Shown here one piece after another: positions 40,707 to 48,253 of a DNA stretch of 64,000 nt. The stretch lies in assembly GCA_964489525.1 (NCBI GenBank), contig CAZAYY010000013.1, positions 42,029 through 106,028 of the forward strand, in the 5' to 3' direction. Below the pieces are notes generated by a model that searched no databases, was not told the origin of the DNA, and was given only the letters and a program-made list of their open reading frames with translations. Made by a program: the position numbers and the translations under genes. The stretch's first letter is position 1. Every line of letters begins with the position of its first letter. Origin of the DNA: CAZAYY01 sp964489525 (lineage in GTDB: Bacteria > Chloroflexota > Anaerolineae > Anaerolineales > JABWBV01).

Positions 40707-42125
40707 TTACCCCTGGTGAGCGATGAAATCTAAAATGTCGATTTTGGTCAAAATCCCAACCGGGTAATCTCCCTCGTTTACCAAAATCACGTTGCCCTCT
40801 GCCAGGCTGGGCAGGACTTCTTCCAGGGAAGCGTTGGATTGGTACACACCTTTGGCTGCTTGCAGCATGGTGCCAATCGGTTCCGCCCGGTGGTCGTGCT
40901 GGACATCGAGCATATGGTTAAGAATGGTGACTTCGTTCACAAGGCCCAACAGCCGGTTTTCACGAGAAATCACCGGGACCTGGGAGATGTCGTTCTCTTT
41001 CATCAGGCGGATGACATGGGTGAGGGGCTCATCTTCAAAGGCTGTAATCAACCTGGACCCACCCTTGATTTCGAGCAAATCGCGCAAATAGACATCGCCC
41101 CAACCTGCTTCTTGAAAGCCGTTTTCGCGCATCCATTTATCGTCGAATATTTTGGAGAGATAACGCGCACCAGTGTCGGGCAGCAAAACCACCACAAGCC
41201 GGTCGGAGGGCAGGCTGCGGCAGTAGCGCATTGCTGCTGCAACTGCAGCCCCACACGACCCCCCGGAAAAAATTCCTTCCTGCCGCACCAGCCTGCGGGT
41301 CCACTGGAAACTCTCTTTGTCTGTAACCTGCACCACCTCATCGACAATCCCAAGGTCAAGCGTGCTGGGAATGAAATCCTCGCCGAACCCTTCGACTTTA
41401 TACGCTTCTGCTTTTGCTTCAGCGGGGATTTGCCCCCCGTTTTTCCAGGCGTCCAGCAGAATGGAGCCAACTGGGTCTACCCCAACAATGTTGATGTTCG
41501 GGTTTTTTTCTTTCAAAAAGCGAGCGGTTCCCGTGATGGTGCCGCCGGTCCCCATGGTTGCGACAAAATCGGTAATTTTTCCGTTGGTTTGTTCCCAAAT
41601 TTCGGGGCCGGTGGTGAGGTAGTGACTGCGAGGGTTTTCCGGGTTGTGATATTGGTTAGCCAGGATTGCATTGGGGGTTTCTTCCACAATTCGTCGGGCC
41701 ACGCTGTAGTAGGAGCGGGGGTCCTCGGGTTCCACTGCGGTGGGGGTGATTACTACTTTAGCGCCATAAGCCCGCAGCAGCTGAATTTTCTCCTGGCTCA
41801 TCTTATCCGGCATCACAAAGACGGATTTATAGCCCCGCAGTGCGGCGACAATGGCCAGACCCACCCCGGTATTGCCAGAGGTGGCTTCAACAACCGTTCC
41901 ACCGGGCTTAAGTCGTCCGTTTCTCTCCGCTTCTTCAATGATGTTTACCCCAATTCGGTCCTTAACCGAGCCGCCCGGGTTGAAAAACTCTACTTTGGCA
42001 TACAGGCTGCATGCCAGGTTTTTGCCAAGTTTGCCCAAGCGCACCAGGGGTGTTTTTCCAATGGTTTGAGCAATGTTTTCATATACGCGGGTCTGGTCAG
42101 AAACGGGGAGGATATTGTTGGGCAT
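40707..42125 (-). CDS. Cystathionine beta-synthase with CBS-domain pair
   Basis: 472 aa. Fold-type II PLP domain (about 1-330): IGKTPLVRL, PLP Lys in NPGGSVKDRIG, EATSGNTGVGLA, GTGGTITGTARFL, SGGSCGAAVAAA. The C-terminal tandem CBS domains (about 345-470) start LRDLLEIKGG and end ILTKIDILDFIAHQ. This is the classic CBS architecture; the tandem domains may bind adenosyl compounds. It condenses homocysteine with serine, though O-acetylserine/cysteine synthase activity is a known alternative. 30 bp downstream of mltG, followed by the VKOR fusion. Confidence 0.88.
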   Translation of the reverse strand: MPNNILPVSDQTRVYENIAQTIGKTPLVRLGKLGKNLACSLYAKVEFFNPGGSVKDRIGVNIIEEAERNGRLKPGGTVVEATSGNTGVGLAIVAALRGYKSVFVMPDKMSQEKIQLLRAYGAKVVITPTAVEPEDPRSYYSVARRIVEETPNAILANQYHNPENPRSHYLTTGPEIWEQTNGKITDFVATMGTGGTITGTARFLKEKNPNINIVGVDPVGSILLDAWKNGGQIPAEAKAEAYKVEGFGEDFIPSTLDLGIVDEVVQVTDKESFQWTRRLVRQEGIFSGGSCGAAVAAAMRYCRSLPSDRLVVVLLPDTGARYLSKIFDDKWMRENGFQEAGWGDVYLRDLLEIKGGSRLITAFEDEPLTHVIRLMKENDISQVPVISRENRLLGLVNEVTILNHMLDVQHDHRAEPIGTMLQAAKGVYQSNASLEEVLPSLAEGNVILVNEGDYPVGILTKIDILDFIAHQG

Positions 42126-42155
42126 GATGTCTCCTTGAATGGGTTCTTAGCCAGG

Positions 42156-43277
42156 CTACGGGCAGGCGTTGGACAAGTGCTCGTCGAAGGTAATTGCGAA
42201 TAAATGGCGCCCAGACCCATCGCAAGCAGCCCTGAAAAAGTAATACTCACTGGCAGCCGGGTCGGCTACAGCCTGGATTGCATTCATTCCTGGGTTGGCA
42301 ATTGGGCCGGGTGGCAGGCCGGTGTGTTGGTATGTATTATACCGGGAAGCGGCCTGCAAATCCGCCAGGCTGAGGGGGCTTTTCCACCAACTTTTGGACT
42401 CAGCCTGGTACCCTAAGGCGTACTGCACGGTTGGGTCTGCTTGCAGCATCATATCGATGCTAAGGCGGTTCAGGTAAACCGAGGCAATCAGGGGTTGTTC
42501 CTCAGCTACCAGGGCCTCTCGCTGGACAATAGAGGCGAGGGTTACACCCTGGTAAATATCCAACCCCTGTTTGGCGAAACCGAGCACGAGTTCGTCGTTC
42601 AGAATGGACTGGAAACTGGTGTAGAGCGTCCCCAGGAGGGATTCCAGGCTGCTGCCGCGATCTAACCAGTACGAACCTGGCAGCATAAAACCCTCCCCGG
42701 TTGCATGGTCTGGGAGAGGTAACGCCATACCAAAATGGCGTGGGTGTTGGTAGGCGGCCGCAATAAACTGCGCTGGGGAAATCGCCAACCCCGAAGTGGG
42801 CAAGGCTGCGGCGATTTCTTCGATGCGCCAGCCGGGCAGGATGTTGAAAAGTACCTGGGATTGTGACCGGTTTTCTAAAATCGAGGCAATTTCAACCAGG
42901 CTGGTTCCTGGTTGAATTCGGTACATTCCAGGCTGCAAACGGGTATCCTTGCCGGAATATACGAGAAAGGCCCGGAAAGCTGCTTGAGAATTTACCAACC
43001 CCAGGTCTTCCAGGCGCTGGATAATGGAAGCGGTGCTTTCTCCCGGGTTGATGGAAAACGAAATCGCTGTACCCGGGGGGCCTTGTGCGGTTAGTTCGGG
43101 TGCATATTGGAGGACTTCCCTGGCCTGGTTAAACACGAGCAAGGGGCTGGATGTGGCTGGTGGGCCAAACAAATCGGCAGCCCTGTTGGGGATGGTGATA
43201 AATTGATAGGCTATAAAGGTCCCAACCACGCAGAGGGCAAGTAAAATCAAGATCGAAAAAATGGCGGATTTTCGCAT
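42156..43277 (-). CDS. mltG: Endolytic murein transglycosylase MltG
   Basis: 373 aa. N-terminal anchor helix (residues 5-28); a LysM-like region (SFSINPGESTASIIQRL, then ARGLVNS-type LGLVNSQAAFRAFLVY) and the YceG catalytic domain: LASIVQREALVAEEQPLIASVYLNRL with the conserved Glu, and LQADPTVQYALGY, RYNTYQHTGLPPGPIANPGMNAIQA. It cuts nascent glycan strands at the outer face of the membrane and sets their length. The order alaS-X-yqgF-mltG fits the common bacterial neighbourhood of yqgF next to alaS and mltG. Starts 3 bp after yqgF. Confidence 0.93.
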   Translation of the reverse strand: MRKSAIFSILILLALCVVGTFIAYQFITIPNRAADLFGPPATSSPLLVFNQAREVLQYAPELTAQGPPGTAISFSINPGESTASIIQRLEDLGLVNSQAAFRAFLVYSGKDTRLQPGMYRIQPGTSLVEIASILENRSQSQVLFNILPGWRIEEIAAALPTSGLAISPAQFIAAAYQHPRHFGMALPLPDHATGEGFMLPGSYWLDRGSSLESLLGTLYTSFQSILNDELVLGFAKQGLDIYQGVTLASIVQREALVAEEQPLIASVYLNRLSIDMMLQADPTVQYALGYQAESKSWWKSPLSLADLQAASRYNTYQHTGLPPGPIANPGMNAIQAVADPAASEYYFFRAACDGSGRHLFAITFDEHLSNACP

Positions 43278-43280
43278 AGC

Positions 43281-43706
43281 CTATGTCTCGGGGTTTTCCC
43301 GATGGGAATCCAGGTAATCTTGCAAGATGATCGCGGCTGCTTTGTCGTCCAGGTGGCCCTGCCTTTTTTTTTGAGGGGTTCCCAGTTCAATTTGAATCCT
43401 TCGGGCTTCCTGGGTGGAAAAGCTTTCGTCCCAAAGTTTCACGGGCAGCCGGGTTTCCCGGCGCAAGGCGGCGGCCAGTTTTTGTGCCCTCCGTTCAGAT
43501 TCGTTGGCGGCATCCTGGCCTGTGGCTGAAAACCCAATCAGGATCATTTCAGCCTGATGCTGTAGGGCGGCGGCTGCGATCAGGCGGGCATTTTCAGGGC
43601 GAGAGATATGGACAATGACCCCCAGCGGTCGGGCGAGGGTGCCGGTCGGGTCGCTGATGGCCAGGCCAATTCTTTTTTCACCAGGGTCTACAGCCAGAAT
43701 GCGCAT
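43281..43706 (-). CDS. yqgF: Putative pre-16S rRNA nuclease YqgF/RuvX
   Basis: 141 aa RNase H-like fold. MRILAVDPGEKRIGLAISDPTGTLARPL with the first catalytic Asp, LPVKLWDESFSTQEA with the catalytic Glu, and KRQGHLDDKAAAIILQDYLD with the C-terminal acidic pair. It trims the 5' end of 16S rRNA and has been proposed as a Holliday junction resolvase. Overlaps the preceding gene by one base and is followed by mltG. Confidence 0.93.
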   Translation of the reverse strand: MRILAVDPGEKRIGLAISDPTGTLARPLGVIVHISRPENARLIAAAALQHQAEMILIGFSATGQDAANESERRAQKLAAALRRETRLPVKLWDESFSTQEARRIQIELGTPQKKRQGHLDDKAAAIILQDYLDSHRENPET

Positions 43707-45235
43707 TATGGCTCCATTTCAACGATCACCTGGGTGCGAAATGGCAAAAACGGAATGCGCACCCACCAGGCTGGAAATAGGGTTACTTCTGGTGGGCTGC
43801 CCAACTCAAACCTGTCTTTCAAAACGGCTTCAACTTCGCTAAGTGGGAGGCCCAAAATTGCCTGGGATATTTCTTCTGCCCTTAACAGGGTTTGATAGGA
43901 TTGGGAAACCCGCATGCCCCAGCGAGCACTGCCGGTTTCATCTGGGGTGGGTTTTGTTTGCAAAGTGAACTTGAAACTACCGGGCAGGACACTGACGTTT
44001 GAACCTGTGCTCACCCGCAGTACGCTTTGGGCCATTTCTTCCAAATCGGCTGCGGCCAGGTAGGGTATTTCGAATACCGCCCGAAGCCGTACTTCCACTT
44101 CATCCCCTGGCTGTCCTTCTAATGGATCGCTGGTTTCTTCCACAATTTCCACCAGCGTGGGTAATTCTTGAAGCAGGATATCACCTGGAATCATACTGCT
44201 GGCAATTTCTGCAGCAGCGGTGATCTTCAAATCCTCCAGCAACCGTTCCCGGGCGCGTTGTACATCCACCTGCAGGGGGGAAGCCAGGGTTTGCAGGCTT
44301 CCGCCGCGAGTGGGTTGGGGATTGTTGGCTGTAACTGACAGGCCCAACACCCCCTCGACCAGGCGAATGGTGCCGCTGATGACATTTCCTTCGGGTCCGG
44401 GCTGCAGCCCCACGATGGGGATATCTAATTTTTGTCCGTTTCCGGCGGGCACTTCTCCGGCACGGGTGGTGGAGAACCGGATTGTTGGCTCACCTTCTGT
44501 CCGGATGATGGTCCCCAGTGGGATTTCCACAGCCCGGTCGGTTAAATTGGTGAATTCAACAAAGCCAACCGCCGGTGTGAGCGGCACCTGTGTCTGGCCG
44601 GTTGTGCGTTCTCGGGCGCTGCCTTCCACGCTCACGGCCAGGCTGCGCGTGGGAACAGCCCCGGATGGGTTAATGGTGGTTACCTCAGGCCCGGTGAAAG
44701 CGGTAAACGTGATCTCCTGGGTCTCGATTTTGGGGCGGACGACGATGTTTGCACCTGGGGCGAGGATTGCAGCAAGCAGCAAAACCGAGAAAATACCGAG
44801 AAAAAACAGCCCAACCCGAACGAGAAAATGGTTCTGCCATTCATTCTGGTTTTTTAGCCTGGTTTTCCCGGTGTAGAATGGTTCCACATTCTCACCGGTT
44901 TCTTTCTGTTTGCCTGAGAGAAGGCGGCTTGCATAAGGTCTGCGCCGGCGGGTTCTCCAACGAGCATTGTGGGCTTCCCGGATGCTGTTAAAAATAGGGA
45001 TGTTCAGTTTGCGGGCATAAAAACGGATTTCAGGCTCGCGGCTGACGATGCCAATTTGAACGCCCAGGTCCACGGCGTGGCGCTGCAGTAATACCAGTTC
45101 AAGCTGATTGTTAAGCAAGGACAAGCGTTCAACCGGCCAAACCAGCAGTGCCCGGGAGGTTTGCTGCCGTTTAAGCTTATCTTTGATCGAAATCAAGTCG
45201 TCATGCGCTTCGAGCTGGACAATTTGTGTTTTCAT
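43706..45235 (-). CDS. Membrane protein with baseplate J/gp47-like domain
   Basis: 509 aa from the ATG at 45235 (MKTQIVQLEAHDD); an in-frame ATG at 45271 is also possible. Residues about 1-100 form a small alpha/beta domain with no recognised activity; a single helix (about 137-160: FLVRVGLFFLGIFSVLLLAAIL) crosses the membrane; the outer part is beta-rich and contains VGFVEFTNLTDRAVEIPLGTIIRTEG followed by IRFSTTRAGEVPAG, the pattern of phage baseplate J-like proteins. No phage gene is nearby. Its place between alaS and yqgF suggests a housekeeping surface role, which is unknown. Confidence 0.72.
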   Translation of the reverse strand: MKTQIVQLEAHDDLISIKDKLKRQQTSRALLVWPVERLSLLNNQLELVLLQRHAVDLGVQIGIVSREPEIRFYARKLNIPIFNSIREAHNARWRTRRRRPYASRLLSGKQKETGENVEPFYTGKTRLKNQNEWQNHFLVRVGLFFLGIFSVLLLAAILAPGANIVVRPKIETQEITFTAFTGPEVTTINPSGAVPTRSLAVSVEGSARERTTGQTQVPLTPAVGFVEFTNLTDRAVEIPLGTIIRTEGEPTIRFSTTRAGEVPAGNGQKLDIPIVGLQPGPEGNVISGTIRLVEGVLGLSVTANNPQPTRGGSLQTLASPLQVDVQRARERLLEDLKITAAAEIASSMIPGDILLQELPTLVEIVEETSDPLEGQPGDEVEVRLRAVFEIPYLAAADLEEMAQSVLRVSTGSNVSVLPGSFKFTLQTKPTPDETGSARWGMRVSQSYQTLLRAEEISQAILGLPLSEVEAVLKDRFELGSPPEVTLFPAWWVRIPFLPFRTQVIVEMEP

Positions 45236-45280
45236 TGTGTTAAACCCGGCGCCGTTGATGGACCTCAGCAAACCCGGAAC

Positions 45281-48016
45281 TTACCCCAGGCGTTTCTGCA
45301 CCCATTCAGGCACACTTTGCAGGGCTTCGGGCAGTTTGGCGGGGTCTTTTCCGCCCGCCTGAGCCAGGTTGGGTTTGCCGCCGCCGCCGCCGCCTACCCA
45401 TTGGGCAACATGTTTGACCAGTTCGCCTGCATGCAGCCCGCGCTTGACCAGGTCGTCGGTAACCAGGGCCACGATTAAAGGCTTTTCATCCTGAACACTG
45501 CCCAAAACCGCCACGCCATTTTGTGGGTATTGCTGGCGGAACCGGTCGGCCATTTGCCGCAGGGTGTTGCCATCGGCATCTTTCAGAATCGCAGTGAATA
45601 CATTCGCGTCTCCAACCCGTTCGGCTGTATCCAGCATGCGTTCCATTTCCACAAGGGCAAGCGCCTGTCGAAGTTGGGCGCTTTCTTTGTGGGCTTCATA
45701 AAGCTGGTCCAGCAAGCCCTGGGTTTTGGTGACAACCTGGTCGAGCGAAGTGCCCAGGAGACGGGCGGCCTGGCCAAGTAGTTTGCGGCGGTGTTGGATG
45801 GCATGGTAGGCCGCTCTGCCGGTGACTGCTTCAATCCGGCGGATGCCAGCGGCCGCGCTGCCTTCGGTGAGGATCATGAATGAACCGATAAACCCGGTTG
45901 TGGGTACGTGTGTGCCGCCGCACAGTTCGTTTGAAAAATCGGATATGGTGATGTTGCGCACTACTTCACCGTATTTTTCTCCAAAGAGCGCCGTAGCGCC
46001 TTCCTTCAGTGCCTGTTGGAGCGGTTTGTATTGGATATTGAGCGCAAAGTCGCCCAGGATGTTGGCGTTCACATCGGCTTCAATGGCTTCCAGCTCTTCA
46101 GGGCTGACAGCCTGAGGGTGGGTGAAATCGAAGCGAAGCCTGTCTGGGGCAACGAGGGACCCCGCCTGGCGGGCATGGTTGCCCAGGACTTTGTGCAGAG
46201 CGGCGTGCAGCAGGTGGGTCGCGGTGTGATTGCGGATAATATCCTCCCGGCGGGTTTTGTCCACCTGGGCTGTGGCAGGATCCCCTTTCTTTGGGTTCCC
46301 TGAAACCACCTCCCCTGAATGCACAATCACGCCAGCCGCGGGCCGACGCACGTCTTTGACCATAATTTCCCAGCGACCGTCGCTGGCCTGAATGGTTCCG
46401 GTATCAGACACCTGTCCACCCGATTCGATGTAGAAATGCGTGGAAGGCAGGAGCACTTCGACGGCATCTCCTACCATAACCTCTTCCACAACCTGTCCGT
46501 TCTGAATGAGTGCCAACACCTCCCCCGTACTTTCCAGACCACTGTACGGGTCATAAATGACCCCTTGCGCCGAGATTTTGCCCATTTCAACCAATTGACC
46601 CAGCAGGTAGGTATACAATTCGGTGTCATCTGCGCCCATGCTGCCCATCGAAAGGCCAGCGCCGGAGGCCAACCGGTGGCTTTCCATGGCCTGTTTGAAC
46701 CCGGCTTCGTCCACATCCAGCCCCTGTTCACGGGCGATGTCGCGGGTAATTTCCAGGGGCATGCCATGCGTGGTATACAGGTCTGCGGCTACATCCCCGG
46801 GAATCATGAACTGCCCATTTTTCTTCAGGTTGGCCAGCAGGTCTTCCAGTTGGGCGGTGGCCTTGTCCAGGGTTCGTTGGAACTGTTCTTCTTCGCGGGT
46901 GATGGTTTTGAGAATGATTTCCTGGTTGCGGGCCAGTTCCGGGTAGGCATCTCCATAATTGGCAATGACAATTTCGGCCACCTGGGCCATGAAGGGGCTG
47001 TGCAGGCCAATTTTCCCGCCAAACCGGTAAGCCCGGCGGATGATCATGCGCGCCACGTAATTGCGCCCGAGGTTGCCAGGGATGACGCCGTCTGCAATCA
47101 GGAAACTCGCCGCACGGGTGTGGTCGGCGATCACTCGATAGGGGGTGAAGTTGGTGTCAACCTCCTCATCGCTTTGGCCGGTGAGTTCCTGGGTTTTGAC
47201 AATCAAAGGCCAGAGCAAATCGGTGCGGTAATTGGAGTTTTTGCCCTGTAAAACAGACACAATGCGTTCAAACCCCATCCCGGTGTCCACGTGCCTGGCG
47301 GGTAAGGGTAAGAATGTGATGGGGTCTGTCCGGTTATATTGGATGAAAACCAGGTTCCAGAGTTCCAAGAAACGTTTGCAATCGCCATTCACACTGCAGC
47401 GGTGTGGGGTTCCTTGCATATCGCAAAATTCCATTCCCCGGTCAATGTGAATTTCGCTGCACGGTCCGCAAGGCCCGGTTTCGGCCATTTCCCAAAAATT
47501 GTCTTTCCGCCCAAAATATAACACATGCTCGGCCAGCATGCCTGGTTGGGCTTTCCAGAAATCGGCCGCTTCTTCATCGGTGGGAATTTGCCCGTGCTCA
47601 TCTTTAAAACAGGTGGCATACAGCCTGTCCTTGGGCAGCCCCCATACATTTGTCAGCAAGTCCCAGGCCCAGCCAATGGCTTCTTTTTTGTAGTAATCTC
47701 CAAACGACCAGTTGCCGAGCATTTCAAAAAAGGTATGGTGGGTGTCGTCACGGCCTACATCATCCAGGTCATTATGTTTGCCGGCCACGCGCATGGATTT
47801 TTGAGAGTTGGCAGCCCGGGTGTAAGGCCGTTTGTCGGTACCCAGGAAAACATCTTTAAACTGCACCATGCCGGAGTTGGTAAAGAGCAGCGTGGCGTCC
47901 CCGCCTGGAACCAGGGATGAGGACGGCACAAAGGTATGTCCGTGCTCTTCAAAATATTCAATAAAAGTTTTGCGAATATCGTTGCCGGTAATTTTCTTTA
48001 AATTTTCATTTTCCAT
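45281..48016 (-). CDS. alaS: Alanyl-tRNA synthetase
   Basis: 911 aa. Class II catalytic core (ITGNDIRKTFIEYFEEHGHT, motif 2 around RAANSQKSMRVAGKHNDLDDVG, motif 3 GMGFERIVSVLQG), tRNA-recognition domain, editing domain with zinc motif HTATHLLHAALH and CGGTHVPTTG, and the C-Ala DHHA1-type domain with the Gly-rich AQWVGGGGGGKPNLAQAGG. Length is usual. AGGTGTGAC lies before the ATG at 48016. It is preceded by an Ala-rich leader ORF and competing hairpins, suggesting control by alanyl-tRNA supply, and leads the operon with the gp47-like gene, yqgF, mltG and CBS. Confidence 0.97.
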   Translation of the reverse strand: MENENLKKITGNDIRKTFIEYFEEHGHTFVPSSSLVPGGDATLLFTNSGMVQFKDVFLGTDKRPYTRAANSQKSMRVAGKHNDLDDVGRDDTHHTFFEMLGNWSFGDYYKKEAIGWAWDLLTNVWGLPKDRLYATCFKDEHGQIPTDEEAADFWKAQPGMLAEHVLYFGRKDNFWEMAETGPCGPCSEIHIDRGMEFCDMQGTPHRCSVNGDCKRFLELWNLVFIQYNRTDPITFLPLPARHVDTGMGFERIVSVLQGKNSNYRTDLLWPLIVKTQELTGQSDEEVDTNFTPYRVIADHTRAASFLIADGVIPGNLGRNYVARMIIRRAYRFGGKIGLHSPFMAQVAEIVIANYGDAYPELARNQEIILKTITREEEQFQRTLDKATAQLEDLLANLKKNGQFMIPGDVAADLYTTHGMPLEITRDIAREQGLDVDEAGFKQAMESHRLASGAGLSMGSMGADDTELYTYLLGQLVEMGKISAQGVIYDPYSGLESTGEVLALIQNGQVVEEVMVGDAVEVLLPSTHFYIESGGQVSDTGTIQASDGRWEIMVKDVRRPAAGVIVHSGEVVSGNPKKGDPATAQVDKTRREDIIRNHTATHLLHAALHKVLGNHARQAGSLVAPDRLRFDFTHPQAVSPEELEAIEADVNANILGDFALNIQYKPLQQALKEGATALFGEKYGEVVRNITISDFSNELCGGTHVPTTGFIGSFMILTEGSAAAGIRRIEAVTGRAAYHAIQHRRKLLGQAARLLGTSLDQVVTKTQGLLDQLYEAHKESAQLRQALALVEMERMLDTAERVGDANVFTAILKDADGNTLRQMADRFRQQYPQNGVAVLGSVQDEKPLIVALVTDDLVKRGLHAGELVKHVAQWVGGGGGGKPNLAQAGGKDPAKLPEALQSVPEWVQKRLG

Positions 48017-48044
48017 GTCACACCTGTGTTGTGGTTTTAACCAG

Positions 48045-48114
48045 TGAACCCGGAGCGGCAGGCATCCGGGTTCAATTGAAAGCTTATCTGAGTCGTATGA
48101 TCTTGTTGAACCCG
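48045..48114 (-). promoter_or_regulatory. alaS leader: mutually exclusive RNA hairpins
   Basis: Three segments on the alaS strand: A at 48106-48114, B at 48066-48075, C at 48045-48053 (plus-strand TTGAACCCG, CCGGGTTCAA, TGAACCCGG). B can pair with A (9 bp, 30-nt loop) or C (9 bp, 12-nt loop), never both. A starts 6 nt after the leader stop, where a terminating ribosome would cover it and favour B:C. B:C has no T run, so whether it stops transcription or hinders alaS translation (its ATG is 28 nt further on) is open. Confidence 0.7.
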
Positions 48115-48120
48115 AAGCAG

Positions 48121-48213
48121 TTAAATGACCTCAGCGGCGACTGCGCTAAAAGCTGCAGCCGCCTCAATAGCAGCAGCCGATTTATGCTGGTTGGGTCTGT
48201 TCTGCGTGTTCAT
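48121..48213 (-). CDS. Ala-rich leader peptide of alaS
   Basis: 30 codons. Residues 12-30 read SAAAIEAAAAFSAVAAEVI, with Ala at 13-15, 18-21, 24, 26 and 27: ten alanines within 15 residues. The ATG at 48213 lies exactly 10 nt after the -10 element and has no ribosome-binding site, so translation would start from an almost leaderless mRNA. It lies 104 bp upstream of alaS with competing hairpins in between. By analogy with known leader peptides, ribosome stalling at the Ala codons when charged tRNA(Ala) is scarce would control alaS and its operon. The ORF was read codon by codon from the sequence; its translation is inferred. Confidence 0.75.
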   Translation of the reverse strand: MNTQNRPNQHKSAAAIEAAAAFSAVAAEVI

Positions 48214-48223
48214 CGTAGGGCTA

Positions 48224-48252
48224 ATTCTATCATATTAATTTGATTGTGTTGA
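48224..48252 (-). promoter_or_regulatory. Promoter of the alaS leader
   Basis: Minus-strand -35 TCAACA (48247-48252), 17-bp spacer, extended -10 TGA-TAGAAT (48224-48229); 10 nt to the leader ATG. It abuts the 3' end of the hydrolase gene at 48254. Confidence 0.65.
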
Positions 48253-48253
48253 T

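Noticed and set aside
40839..42203. 454-codon open frame on the plus strand across the cystathionine beta-synthase gene
   Set aside because: Antisense to a gene with complete family motifs; no domain is recognisable in it.
43706..45235. Prophage remnant suggested by the baseplate J-like domain
   Set aside because: No other phage genes, integrase or attachment repeats nearby; neighbours are housekeeping genes in a conserved order.
48017..48252. T-box riboswitch upstream of alaS
   Set aside because: No conserved T-box bulge sequence or specifier stem was seen, while an Ala-rich ORF with competing hairpins explains the region better.
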